From: Oscillospiraceae bacterium
GTDB taxonomy: Bacteria; Bacillota; Clostridia; Oscillospirales; Oscillospiraceae
Direction of reading: 5' to 3'
DNA: 64,000 bases
NCBI GenBank assembly: GCA_902795345.1
Contig: CADBKO010000005.1
Coordinates: 1 to 64,000, forward strand
The notes under the pieces: model-generated
Databases searched by the model: none
The model's input: the letters and a program-made list of their open reading frames with translations, nothing else
Told to the model about the DNA's origin: nothing
Shown: in pieces, positions 41,509 through 51,489 of the stretch
Numbering within the stretch: the first letter of the stretch is position 1
Layout of the letters: each line of letters starts with the position of its first letter
Program-made: the position numbers and the translations under genes

Positions 41509-42120
41509 ATGGACGAGGAAAAGTTGAAACAGGAGACCGCGGAAGAAACGGAGACTCCCGAAGAAGAAAAAAAGGAACCGGAAGCCGCCGCAGCCGGGAC
41601 CCCCGAAACGGAAGAGACCGCTCCGGAGAAGGAACGGAAATTCGGGCGGAAAAAAGAGGGCGAGCTGAAAAAGAAGCTGGAAGCCCTCAAGGCGGAAACG
41701 GAAGCGGCCCTGGCCGCAGAGAAGGACAAATACCTGCGCCTGGCCGCCGAATACGACAACTACCGCCGCCGCAGCCAGAAGGAGAAGGAGAACACCTATT
41801 CCGACGGCAAAGCCGACACGGTGCTGCAGCTCCTCCCGGTCTACGACAACCTGGCCCGGGCGCTGAAGGCGGAGTGTTCCGATCCCAATTTCTATAAAGG
41901 CGTGGAAATGACCATGACCCAGCTGCTGGCCATCTTCGAGAAGCTGGGGGTCACGCCCATCGAGGCGGAGGGGCAGCCCTTCGACCCGGCGGAGCACAAT
42001 GCGGTGGTCCATGTGGAGGACGAAACCCTGGGCGAGAACCTGGTGGTGGAGGAATTCCAAAAAGGCTTCAAACTGAACGACAAGGTCATCCGATTTGCCA
42101 TGGTAAAAGTGGCAAACTGA
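41509..42120 (+). CDS. grpE: Nucleotide exchange factor GrpE
   Basis: This 203-residue protein has an acidic, low-complexity N-terminal ~55 residues, a long coiled coil (~60-105) and the C-terminal beta-domain that contacts DnaK (LYDNLARALKAE, MTMTQLLAIFEKLGVTPIEAEGQPFDP, HNAVVHVEDETLGENLVVEEFQKGFKLNDKVIRFAMVKVAN). GrpE releases ADP from DnaK. It starts two bases after hrcA. Confidence 0.97.
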   Translation: MDEEKLKQETAEETETPEEEKKEPEAAAAGTPETEETAPEKERKFGRKKEGELKKKLEALKAETEAALAAEKDKYLRLAAEYDNYRRRSQKEKENTYSDGKADTVLQLLPVYDNLARALKAECSDPNFYKGVEMTMTQLLAIFEKLGVTPIEAEGQPFDPAEHNAVVHVEDETLGENLVVEEFQKGFKLNDKVIRFAMVKVAN

Positions 42121-42148
42121 CGATAGAGTGCAAATAAGGAGGAATTGA

Positions 42149-44023
<1,875 letters not shown>

Positions 44024-44057
44024 GCACCGGTATTAAATCATCTTCTTTCTCTGCTTC

Positions 44058-44103
44058 GCGCCGTCGGCTGCTTTTTTGCCGACGGCGCGCGGCAGGTTTT
44101 TCG
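44058..44103 (+). terminator. Terminator-like hairpin between dnaK and dnaJ
   Basis: GCGCCGTCGGC pairs perfectly with GCCGACGGCGC, followed 8 nt later by a T-run. In the 135-nt dnaK-dnaJ gap it may attenuate dnaJ or protect the dnaK mRNA 3' end. Confidence 0.7.
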
Positions 44104-44158
44104 GACATAGGGAGCGGCGCATTTTCAGACCGCTCCGGAGAGCAAGCGAGGTGGCAAC

Positions 44159-45337
44159 ATGGCGGATAAACGGGATTATTACGAGGTCCTGGGGCTCCAG
44201 AGGGGGGCCAGTGAGGACGAGATCAAAAAGGCATACCGCCGTCTGGCCAAAGAAAACCACCCGGACATGAATCCGGGTGACAAGGGCGCAGAGGCCCGGT
44301 TCAAGGAGATCGGAGAAGCCTACGAGGTGCTGTCCGACCCGGAGAAGCGTTCCCGCTACGATCAGTTCGGCTTCGCCGGGGTCGATCCCAATTTCGCGGC
44401 CGGTCAGGGCGCGGGGGGCGGCTTTGGCGGCGGCTTTGGAGGCTTCGGTGATTTCGACATCGGAGATATTTTCGATTCCTTCTTCGGCGGCGGAGCGGCC
44501 CGCAGCGGCGGCGCGCGCTCGGCCAACACCGCCCGGCGGGGGGAGAATATCCGCGTCCAGGCGGAGCTTACCTTTGAGGAGGCGGCCTTCGGCTGCACCA
44601 AGGAGGTCCCCGTCTCCCGCATCGAGAACTGCCCCGAGTGCGGCGGGACCGGCTGCGAGAAGGGCACAACCCCCGAGGTCTGCAAGCGCTGCTCCGGCAC
44701 GGGCACCGTCCGCAGCCAGGTGCGCACCGCCTTCGGGGTCATGTCCAGCTCCTCCCCCTGCCCGGACTGCTCCGGCACCGGCAAGATCATCCACAGCCCC
44801 TGCCGCAAGTGCCGCGGCAAGGGCGCCGTGCGGAAGAACACCACCGCCAAGGTGGAGTTCCCTGCGGGCATCGACGACGGGCAGACCCTGTCCGTCCACG
44901 GGCTGGGCCACCGGGGCCTGCACGGCGGACCCGCCGGCGACCTGCTGGTCACCGTCAGCGTCCTGCCCCACAGCCAGTTCGAGCGGGAGGGCTTCGACGT
45001 ATATTACGATATGCCCATCACCATCACCCAGGCGGCCCTGGGCGACAGCGTGGAGGTCCCCACCCTGGACGGGAAGGTGAAGTACACCATCCCCGACGGC
45101 ACCCAGACCGGCACGGTCTTCCGCCTCCGGGGAAAGGGCATCCCGCACCTCAATTCCTCCGGCCGGGGCGACCAGTTCGTGAAGGTGACGGTGCAGACCC
45201 CCATGAACCTCACCGGCGAGCAGAAGGAGCTGCTGCGCAAGCTGGGGGAGACCTTCGGAGAAGAGGGAAGGAAGGGAAGCATCCTGGGCGACCTCTTCGG
45301 GGAGGACAAGGGCAAAAAGAGCAAAAAGAAGAAATAA
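44159..45337 (+). CDS. dnaJ: Co-chaperone DnaJ (Hsp40, type I)
   Basis: This 392-residue type I DnaJ has the J domain with HPD (~34-36) that stimulates DnaK, a Gly/Phe-rich region (~80-105), and a zinc domain with all four CxxCxGxG repeats: [24 protein letters not shown] and CRKCRGKG (~150-225). The C-terminal substrate-binding domain follows, ending in a Lys tail. It closes the CIRCE operon and is followed by a strong terminator. Confidence 0.98.
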   Translation: MADKRDYYEVLGLQRGASEDEIKKAYRRLAKENHPDMNPGDKGAEARFKEIGEAYEVLSDPEKRSRYDQFGFAGVDPNFAAGQGAGGGFGGGFGGFGDFDIGDIFDSFFGGGAARSGGARSANTARRGENIRVQAELTFEEAAFGCTKEVPVSRIENCPECGGTGCEKGTTPEVCKRCSGTGTVRSQVRTAFGVMSSSSPCPDCSGTGKIIHSPCRKCRGKGAVRKNTTAKVEFPAGIDDGQTLSVHGLGHRGLHGGPAGDLLVTVSVLPHSQFEREGFDVYYDMPITITQAALGDSVEVPTLDGKVKYTIPDGTQTGTVFRLRGKGIPHLNSSGRGDQFVKVTVQTPMNLTGEQKELLRKLGETFGEEGRKGSILGDLFGEDKGKKSKKKK

Positions 45338-45360
45338 GCGCAGATACGCAGATACACGGA

Positions 45361-45387
45361 GGCACGGGCGGATTTTCGCCCGTGCCT
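45361..45387 (+). terminator. Terminator of the dnaK operon
   Basis: GGCACGGGCG and CGCCCGTGCC form a 10-bp stem around GATTTT; a TTTT lies a few bases later. Confidence 0.8.
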
Positions 45388-45402
45388 CATGGCTTTTCGT
45401 CA

Positions 45403-45800
45403 GCCTCCCTCTTTGAGGGAGGTGGGCATCGCCGAAAGGCGATGACGGAGGGAGTCAGGGTGCTTCATAGCAGCCGCTGATTCGATGGCCTGTCTTCTCC
45501 GCCGCTTCGCGCCAGCTCCACCCGAAGGGGAGCATTTTCCGCCGCTGCGCCTGCCTTCCCCTGGGGGTAATGTCACCAATTTAAGCGTAAAATCTCCCCT
45601 TACCGTCATCGTGAAGCCAGTGCGCACACCGGCTGTGGCGATCCGTATTCCCGTCCTGCTCCCGTTCAGGCCGCAAAAGGGGCGAAGAAACGGATTGCCA
45701 CGACCGCTTTGCGGTCTCGCAATGACGGAGAATGGATGGTTCCTGCTTTAACGACATTGCCCCTGGGGGAAGGTGCCCGAAGGGGCGGATGAGGGGAAGC
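45403..45800. repeat. Interspersed repeat family B, copy 3, split by a family A element
   Basis: The left part (45403-45566) has CCTCCCTCTTTGAGGGAGG, CATCGCC/GGCGATG, CGGAGGGAGTCAGGG and TGCTTCATAGC, the last two shared with copy 2. It then has CTCCACCCGAAGGGGAG and CTTCCCCTGGG. After the family A element the sequence resumes CCCTGGGGGAAGGTGCCCG (45762-45780). Read together, the pieces restore CTTCCCC/GGGGAAG symmetry, so A inserted into B. Confidence 0.78.
45567..45761. repeat. Interspersed repeat family A, copy 2 (MITE-like, inverted to copy 1)
   Basis: This ~195-bp segment is the reverse-complement relative of 1456-1654. It runs from GGTAATGTCACC to GACATTGCC and contains the same CTTACCGTCATCG and CGACCGCTTTGCGGTCTCG blocks. 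A short-repeat duplication (CCTGGG) seems to flank it. Spurious ORFs within both copies translate similarly because the DNA is shared. Confidence 0.85.
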
Positions 45801-45808
45801 GCCGATCC

Positions 45809-46672
45809 TCAGTAATCCCCGATGCTCTCCGCGTCCGGGACGATGATCATATACGCCCCGTCGCGGAGCATCCGCAGCAGGTTCAGCATGTCCTCCTCCT
45901 CCAGGCTGACGCAGCCCGCGGTGTCCCAGTGGTCGGCGCTTTTGCAGTGGAGGAAGATAGCGCTGCCCCGGCTGTAAACGATGTCCTCCAGGTTGAAGCC
46001 GATGTTGACGGCGTATTTGTATTGATAGTAGTCGATCAGATGCTCCCCGGGCACCGGGGCCTCGCTCTCCACCCAGGTGTTGAAGCTCTCGTCCTCCGCC
46101 TCGGACCAATAGGAGGCCTCCGTGATCTGCCGCCAGGTCATGTCCGTCCCCGGATTCTCGCCGGTGCCGAAGGCCAGGGTCAGGGGAAAAGCGCCGATGG
46201 GGGTGGTTTTCGATCCCATGATCCGCTCCTCTCCAAGCACCAGCCCATTCTTCCCGTAGCCGCAGGCGGCCTCCATCCGCTTCTGCCAGGAGCCGTCCTC
46301 CGCCTTCTCCCAAAAGCTCAGCTCACGGTTGACGGCGAGGACGATCTGCTCCGTCTTTTCCGCCGTGGCGCAGGCTTCTATCGCCGCCTGCAGGGGGTCC
46401 CGGTCGTCGGGAGCTTCCACCGGCGCAGTCTCCGCGGGAGCTTCGGTTTCAGGGGGAGGCGCGGTTTCCCCAGGCGCTTCCGTTTCCCGGGCGGGCGCCT
46501 CCGTCACCGTCGCGGGGGAGGGGGCGCTGACCGCTTCCGCCGTCGGCTCCGCCGGGGCAAAGACCGCCTGGGCTTCCGGCGCCGGCGCAGCCTGTTCCGG
46601 CGCGCAGGCCATGAGGCCGAGGCAGAGAAGGAAAGCTGGGAACAGGGCAAAAACTGCGCACCTTGTTTTCAT
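45809..46672 (-). CDS. L,D-transpeptidase lipoprotein (YkuD family)
   Basis: This 287-residue predicted lipoprotein has a signal peptide with lipobox LMAC (~23), an Ala/Pro/Glu-rich linker (~25-95) and a C-terminal YkuD catalytic domain (~115-287). The active-site block HCKSADHWDTAGCVSLEEE holds the catalytic His and Cys, and SKTTPIGAFPLTL is the usual substrate-side motif. Such enzymes make 3-3 peptidoglycan cross-links or attach proteins to the wall. The ATG at 46672 (MKTRC) follows AAAAGG; the frame upstream overlaps the neighbouring gene. Confidence 0.9.
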   Translation of the reverse strand: MKTRCAVFALFPAFLLCLGLMACAPEQAAPAPEAQAVFAPAEPTAEAVSAPSPATVTEAPARETEAPGETAPPPETEAPAETAPVEAPDDRDPLQAAIEACATAEKTEQIVLAVNRELSFWEKAEDGSWQKRMEAACGYGKNGLVLGEERIMGSKTTPIGAFPLTLAFGTGENPGTDMTWRQITEASYWSEAEDESFNTWVESEAPVPGEHLIDYYQYKYAVNIGFNLEDIVYSRGSAIFLHCKSADHWDTAGCVSLEEEDMLNLLRMLRDGAYMIIVPDAESIGDY

Positions 46673-46691
46673 TGCCTTTTCCGCCGCCCTC

Positions 46692-47048
46692 TCATTCCTC
46701 CATACACAGCAGCAGTATCCCCGCGATAAGGTTGACAAAGAGCAGGGCACAGACTTTCAGCCCCGCGCCGATCTCCTCGCCGCTGTTCAGCTTCCGGAAG
46801 ATGCTGACGGTGATGGGGATGCACCAGGCCAGGGGGATGAGAAAGACGCCGAAGCCGATGCAGCCCAGGATCAGAAAGACCTTGGCCACGGTGACGAGAC
46901 CGTCGTCCCGACGGGGAGGCGCGTCGTAATAGGGCGGCACATAGACCCGTTCAGCCTCCGCTGTCCCGGCTCCCACGGGCACGCCGCAGTTGCCGCAGAA
47001 ATTCATCCCTTCGGAGAGGGGACTTCCGCAATTCGTGCAGTATTTCAT
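46692..47048 (-). CDS. Zinc-ribbon membrane protein of unknown function
   Basis: This 118-residue protein starts with a zinc ribbon (CTNCGSPLSEGMNFCGNCG, four Cys) and then has two to three hydrophobic helices (~53-80, ~95-115). It ends LIAGILLLCMEE. Such zinc_ribbon_2 proteins are common in Clostridia and of unknown function. Starting at the ATG 47048 avoids an upstream extension encoded by the half-MITE. The next gene on the strand (L,D-transpeptidase) starts 20 nt downstream, so the two may be co-transcribed. Confidence 0.78.
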   Translation of the reverse strand: MKYCTNCGSPLSEGMNFCGNCGVPVGAGTAEAERVYVPPYYDAPPRRDDGLVTVAKVFLILGCIGFGVFLIPLAWCIPITVSIFRKLNSGEEIGAGLKVCALLFVNLIAGILLLCMEE

Positions 47049-47062
47049 ATTTCCACCTTCTA

Positions 47063-47138
47063 ATACTATTCTTCGATTAAAACAAGACAGTCTTTGCGGT
47101 CTGATTTCCGCCATGCTTCGTTGTCGGACTTGACGGGC
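47063..47138. mobile_element. Half-length relative of the 158-bp inverted-repeat element
   Basis: From ATACTATTCTTCGATTAAAAC onwards (20-base blocks compared), ~76 bp match the reverse complement of the right half of 17440-17597 with several substitutions, including GACAGTC, TTGCGG, CTGATTT, CGCCAT and CTTCGTTG. The partner half is missing. It lies in the leader of the zinc-ribbon gene. Confidence 0.78.
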
Positions 47139-47140
47139 TA

Positions 47141-47170
47141 AAAGGCACGGGCAAGACTGCCCGTGCCTTT
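47141..47170 (-). terminator. Intrinsic terminator after the DUF4234 gene
   Basis: AAAGGCACGGGCA pairs perfectly with TGCCCGTGCCTTT around a 4-nt loop; the flanking A/T runs make it bidirectional, and here it serves the minus-strand gene ending at 47184. Confidence 0.85.
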
Positions 47171-47183
47171 AATACCGTATCTC

Positions 47184-47909
47184 TCAGCCACGGACGTTGT
47201 AATCCGCGCAGAGGAGGTTCATGCTCTTCATCATCTTGTGGCAGTAGACCAGGGGCCCGATAATGATGATGACGCCCAAGATGCCCCAGCCCCAGAAGGT
47301 GCCGGCGCCGAATTTATAGGGAATACCCCGGCGCAGCAGCTCGTTGCCGATGCGGTTGGAAATGCGGTGATACCACACCAGCGGCGCGATGCCCAGGGTC
47401 AGCCAGCTGAAAACGAAGGCCAGCAGGAGGAAGTTCATGGTCGTCTTCCGGTCATAGGGGGTGGCGATGGTATTGACGTCCTCGGTGATGGTATACATGA
47501 CCCAGAGCCCGTAGATGCCCAGGGTGATGAGGGACAGGAGGATCATCTTCAAAAGGCCGCGGTTGGTCCGCAGCTGCTTTACCGGCCCCCGGGCGTAGCC
47601 GCCGTAGTTCTGGTTCTGGTAGATGCTGCCGCCGCCGTTGGCGTTGTTGAGGTTATTGTTGTTGGTGTTGGTATTGTTGCTGCTGCTGGTGTTGTTGATG
47701 ATGATGGGCGGCATCTGGGAGACCGGCGCTGCCGCCGCCGCAGCTCGCGTCACCTCCAGCCGGGCGCCGCAATTGGGGCATGCGACGGCGTTCGCGGCGA
47801 TCCTGGTCCCGCAATTGGAACAGAATTTGGTGTTCCCCTGGGGTGCGCCGCAGGAGGGACAGACCGCCGCATTGTTCGGCATTTGCTGGCCGCACTGACT
47901 GCAATACAT
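47184..47909 (-). CDS. Double zinc-ribbon DUF4234 membrane protein
   Basis: This 241-residue protein has two N-terminal zinc ribbons (CSQCG...CPSCG and CSNCG...CPNCG, ~3-47), an Asn/Ser-rich linker (~70-100) and a C-terminal DUF4234-type membrane region (NRGLLKMILLSLITLGIYGLWVMYTITEDVN, then helices ~157-185 and ~205-225). The function of DUF4234 is unknown. The ATG at 47909 follows GAGGTG; a GTG at 47918 overlaps that ribosome site. It is followed by its own terminator. Confidence 0.85.
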   Translation of the reverse strand: MYCSQCGQQMPNNAAVCPSCGAPQGNTKFCSNCGTRIAANAVACPNCGARLEVTRAAAAAAPVSQMPPIIINNTSSSNNTNTNNNNLNNANGGGSIYQNQNYGGYARGPVKQLRTNRGLLKMILLSLITLGIYGLWVMYTITEDVNTIATPYDRKTTMNFLLLAFVFSWLTLGIAPLVWYHRISNRIGNELLRRGIPYKFGAGTFWGWGILGVIIIIGPLVYCHKMMKSMNLLCADYNVRG

Positions 47910-47970
47910 GGCATTCACCTCATAAATATATTATGTATATTTGCTTCCCTTGCCGGGATCGCAGACGGTA

Positions 47971-50334
47971 TTATGCCTTCCCCAGGGCTTTCAGCACCTT
48001 GTCGGGGGTGGCGGGGGGATCCACCCACACGCCGATGGCGTTGTGGATGGCCATAATGACCAGATGGGTGTTGGCCAGGCTGTGGGAGATGCCGCTGGCC
48101 CCGTAGGCCGCGTTGCTGGCCCTCGTCTCCAGGAATTCCTTTTCCACGGGCGGCGCGTCCAGCACGGTGGGCTTCAGGTAGTCGATCATGTTGGAGTTCA
48201 GCTGCACGCCGGTGTGCTCGTCGAAGATGAAATCCTCCAGCAGCTGGCAGCCGGTGCTGAAAAACATGACCTGGTCCACCTGGCTCTCCAGGGAGGTGGG
48301 CCGGATGACCTTGCCGGGGTCCGCCACCACGCCGAAGCGGAGGATCTCCACTTCGCCGGTCTCCTCGTCCACAGCCACCTCGCAGTAAGCGGTGTTCATG
48401 GCGTCCAGCTGCCTCGCGCCGGGGCCCACGCTCCAGACGGACAGGGGCGGCTTGCCGGTATAGGTGGCGAAGAGGTTCTCATAGGTGGCCTCCTTCAGGG
48501 GCAGGCCTACGCTGTGGTCCGCTTTCAGGCAGACCATGCCGTCCGCCATATCCAGCTCCTCGGGGGTGTGCCCTTTCAGGGGATTCTCTTTGCGGGGGCC
48601 GCCGAAGCCGCCGAACATGCCGGGGGCCGGCGGGTTATTCGCCTGGCGCACGGCGGATTCCAGGATCTGCCGCTTCAGATCGTTGGCACATTCCTTGGTG
48701 ACCCAGGAGGAGGCGGTGGTGCCGTCGGAGCCGCCGCCCATGGGGGTGAAGGCCTCCCGGTAGTCGAAGTCCACGGCGATGTCCTCATACTTGAGGCCCA
48801 GCTCCTCGGCGGCCACCATGACGTTGCATTCCACGGCGTAGATGCCCACATGAGGGCCCTGGGTGGGGAAGTGGACCACGCCGTTCCGCAGCTCCAGCTT
48901 CACGGAGTAGTTCATGCCGGAGTGCCGGGGGCACTGCTGGTAGCGGAAGGAGGCCCCGTGGAGCCGCCCGTCGGGCAGGCGTTTGGCGCCGTCGGCGTGC
49001 CAGTTCCAGTCCATGAGCTTGCGGCCCTTTTCGATGCAGGCCTCGAAGGAGGGCACCGGGTCCGTGTCGTCCTTCTCCTTGGGTCCGTGGAGGTTTGCCC
49101 GGGCCACGTCGATGGGGTCGAGCCCCAGCTTTTCCGCGATCAGGTATTCCGCGACGCTGATGATGTCCCAGTTGAAGGGGCAGTGCTGGCCGGAAACATA
49201 CATCATGCCCCGGTTGGAATCCACGATGTCCATGCGCTGCTTCACGTCGCAGCACTTGATGGAGGTATAGGGCCCGTAGGTCAGGTCCCCCGCTGTTCCG
49301 AAGGAAGAGCTGCCCCGGACGCCGCCGTCCGCCAGGGAATTGTCGATGATGGCGGTGATGACGCCCTTCCTGTCAAAGCCCACCTTCACATGGCAGAAGC
49401 GCTGGTTCATGAGGAAATCGAAGGTCTCCTCCCGGGTGTTCACGCAGCGGACGGGCCGCCCGGTGCGCTTACTCAGCAGGGGGGTGATCTCCTGGCTGCG
49501 CCGCAGGCCCCAGTCGCAGTAGCGCCCGCCCATGAAAAGGCCCTCCTGGATGGTGTTCTCGATGGGCATGCCGTAGGACCGGGCGATGGGCTCCCGGTTG
49601 CGCACCGCGCCTTCGATGTGGAGGGTGGTCCCCCGGTAGGGGTCCTCCTCCCACCAGCCGATGGAGCCGGGGATGTTGGGCACCACGGAGCCGTAGGAGG
49701 GCATGTTCATGTCGAATTCCAGGGAAAATTCGCTCTCCGCCATGGCCTTCTCCGCGTCCCCTTCATCCAGACCGGCGTGGGAGACGTTGCCCTCCTTGGG
49801 GGGCAGGTCCGGCCCGCCGCCTCCCCGGTGGCCGAAGGTGGTGGGGGTGGGGTTGCCGGGGAAGATGACGAAAGCATCCTTCTCCGCGCCCTTTTTGATG
49901 TCCACCACATGGGGCAGCACTTCCCATTCGATGTCCAGGGCCCGCAGGGCCTCGTCGCACAGGTCCTCCGTCTCGCAGACCACGATGCAGCCTACCTCGG
50001 CCCCCTCCATATCCGCGATGTTGTCCAGCCAGGGGCGGGGAGAGCCCCAGTGCTCCCCGTTGCCCACGAAGTTTGCGATATCCGGGTCCTCCCAGGTGAG
50101 GATGTCCACCACGCCGGGGATGGCCCTGGCCCTGGTGGTGTCCAGCTTCACGATCTTCGCGTTGGCATAGGGGCTGTGCAGGAACCTGGCATAGAGCATA
50201 TCCGGCTTCACATAGTCCCCGCCGAACTTGGCGACGCCCGTTGCCACGGCGTAAGAGAGCACGCCCGGCAGATTGGGCTGGCCGACGACTTTAAAGTCCT
50301 CCCGCAGACCGTTTACACCCGCATAATCCGGCAT
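47971..50334 (-). CDS. Orphan xanthine dehydrogenase-family molybdopterin-binding subunit homologue
   Basis: This 787-residue protein matches the large subunit of molybdenum hydroxylases (xanthine dehydrogenase/aldehyde oxidase/CoxL family): an N-terminal a/b hammerhead domain (YARFLHSPYANAKIVKLDTTRARAIPGVVDILT, ~48-80) and the molybdopterin-binding core. However, the near C-terminal loop that normally reads GVGE with the catalytic Glu reads GASGISH here (~745-751), placing His at that position. No Fe-S or FAD subunit and no cofactor gene lies nearby. It may be an altered-chemistry enzyme or may work with distant partners. AAGGAGG precedes the ATG at 50334. Confidence 0.82.
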   Translation of the reverse strand: MPDYAGVNGLREDFKVVGQPNLPGVLSYAVATGVAKFGGDYVKPDMLYARFLHSPYANAKIVKLDTTRARAIPGVVDILTWEDPDIANFVGNGEHWGSPRPWLDNIADMEGAEVGCIVVCETEDLCDEALRALDIEWEVLPHVVDIKKGAEKDAFVIFPGNPTPTTFGHRGGGGPDLPPKEGNVSHAGLDEGDAEKAMAESEFSLEFDMNMPSYGSVVPNIPGSIGWWEEDPYRGTTLHIEGAVRNREPIARSYGMPIENTIQEGLFMGGRYCDWGLRRSQEITPLLSKRTGRPVRCVNTREETFDFLMNQRFCHVKVGFDRKGVITAIIDNSLADGGVRGSSSFGTAGDLTYGPYTSIKCCDVKQRMDIVDSNRGMMYVSGQHCPFNWDIISVAEYLIAEKLGLDPIDVARANLHGPKEKDDTDPVPSFEACIEKGRKLMDWNWHADGAKRLPDGRLHGASFRYQQCPRHSGMNYSVKLELRNGVVHFPTQGPHVGIYAVECNVMVAAEELGLKYEDIAVDFDYREAFTPMGGGSDGTTASSWVTKECANDLKRQILESAVRQANNPPAPGMFGGFGGPRKENPLKGHTPEELDMADGMVCLKADHSVGLPLKEATYENLFATYTGKPPLSVWSVGPGARQLDAMNTAYCEVAVDEETGEVEILRFGVVADPGKVIRPTSLESQVDQVMFFSTGCQLLEDFIFDEHTGVQLNSNMIDYLKPTVLDAPPVEKEFLETRASNAAYGASGISHSLANTHLVIMAIHNAIGVWVDPPATPDKVLKALGKA

Positions 50335-50398
50335 AGTCCAGACCTCCTTGAAAAGGGAGGAGACGCCCCCTCCCGACTGATTGCTATATAACAAGGTA

Positions 50399-50427
50399 AT
50401 TATAGCGGAAAGCGGCGCAGTTTTCCA
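50399..50427 (-). promoter_or_regulatory. Possible promoter of the molybdenum-hydroxylase-like gene
   Basis: On the minus strand TGGAAA (50427-50422), a 17-bp spacer and TATAAT (50404-50399). The -10 is ideal and the -35 weak. Confidence 0.5.
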
Positions 50428-50515
50428 CTCTAATTTCAGGAATTGATTGCCTTTTTGAAAAAAGAATGGTAGGATAAGAAAAACTATACTGATTTACCGA
50501 AAGGAGCAATACAAC

Positions 50516-51295
50516 ATGATCGATTCCATGAAAAACGCATTCTGCCTGAAGGATAAGGTCGCCATCATCACCGGCGGCGACACCGGCATCGGCTTCGGCA
50601 TCGCCACCGCCATGGCGGAGCAGGGCGCCAACATCGCCATCTTCTGCCGCCGTCAGGACCGGGCGGAGGAAGCCCTGCAGAAGCTGGCCCCCCTGGGCGG
50701 CACCTACAAGTGGTACAAGACCGACATCACCGACTATGACAACTGCAAGGCCAGCGTCGATGCGGTGGTGGCCGACTTCGGCACCGTGGACATCCTGGTG
50801 AACAACGGCGGCGTGGCTGCCATGGGCAACATCCTGGAGTACGGGGAGGACCTCAAGGAGTGGTTCCACTGCATCGATGTGGACCTCAACGGCGCTTTCC
50901 GCCTCTGCTACCTGGTGGGCAAGATCATGCGGGAGAAGGGCAAGGGCAAGGTCATCAACGTCACCTCCAACTCCGGCGAGATGTGCAACATCCCCTCCTT
51001 CACCCCCTACAACGTGGCCAAGGCGGGCCTGAACCGGCTGACCAAGTGCCTGGCCTGGGAGTGGGGCCCCTACCACATCAACGTCAATGCCATCGCCCCG
51101 GGCTACACCCATTCCAACCTCTCCTCCGAGGCCCCCAAAGAGGTGGAGGAGATGCTCACCCGCAACATCCCCTACGGGCGCTACGGCGAGCCCATCGAGA
51201 TCGGCGCCCTGGCGGTCTACCTGGCTTCCGAGGCCAGCGACATCATGACCGGCGCCGTCCTCACCATCGACGGCGGCTATTCCCTGGCGCGCTAA
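50516..51295 (+). CDS. SDR family NAD(P)-dependent oxidoreductase
   Basis: This 259-residue classical short-chain dehydrogenase has the cofactor motif ITGGDTGIGFGIA (~18-30), NNGG (~96-99), the catalytic Ser in INVTSNSGE and YNVAK (Tyr and Lys), plus the end motif GAVLTIDGGYSL. It would reduce or oxidise an alcohol/ketone; the 2-deoxygluconate/gluconate dehydrogenase branch is similar, but the substrate is uncertain. AAGGAG precedes the ATG. It is divergent from the molybdenum-hydroxylase-like gene and ends at its own terminator. Confidence 0.93.
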   Translation: MIDSMKNAFCLKDKVAIITGGDTGIGFGIATAMAEQGANIAIFCRRQDRAEEALQKLAPLGGTYKWYKTDITDYDNCKASVDAVVADFGTVDILVNNGGVAAMGNILEYGEDLKEWFHCIDVDLNGAFRLCYLVGKIMREKGKGKVINVTSNSGEMCNIPSFTPYNVAKAGLNRLTKCLAWEWGPYHINVNAIAPGYTHSNLSSEAPKEVEEMLTRNIPYGRYGEPIEIGALAVYLASEASDIMTGAVLTIDGGYSLAR

Positions 51296-51309
51296 AGCAG
51301 CTGAACGGG

Positions 51310-51342
51310 TACCCGGCGGCACCGCCGCCGGGTGTCCTTTTT
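51310..51342 (+). terminator. Intrinsic terminator after the SDR gene
   Basis: ACCCGGCGGC and GCCGCCGGGT form a 10-bp stem (loop ACC), followed by GTCC and TTTTT. Confidence 0.92.
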
Positions 51343-51397
51343 CCGGCCCGGCCCTCCCATAAATACCCATAATCTGAATATAATTCACAAAATTCTC

Positions 51398-51426
51398 TTG
51401 ACAATGAATATTTATGCGAGTATACT
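51398..51426 (+). promoter_or_regulatory. Promoter of the amino-acid ABC/amidohydrolase operon
   Basis: TTGACA (51398-51403), a 17-bp spacer and TATACT (51421-51426), 64 nt upstream of the binding-protein ATG. Confidence 0.85.
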
Positions 51427-51489
51427 AGGCCACGTTCCCGTCGGACCGGGATAGAAATGAAAACCCAAACAAGGAAGAAGGATAAGGAA

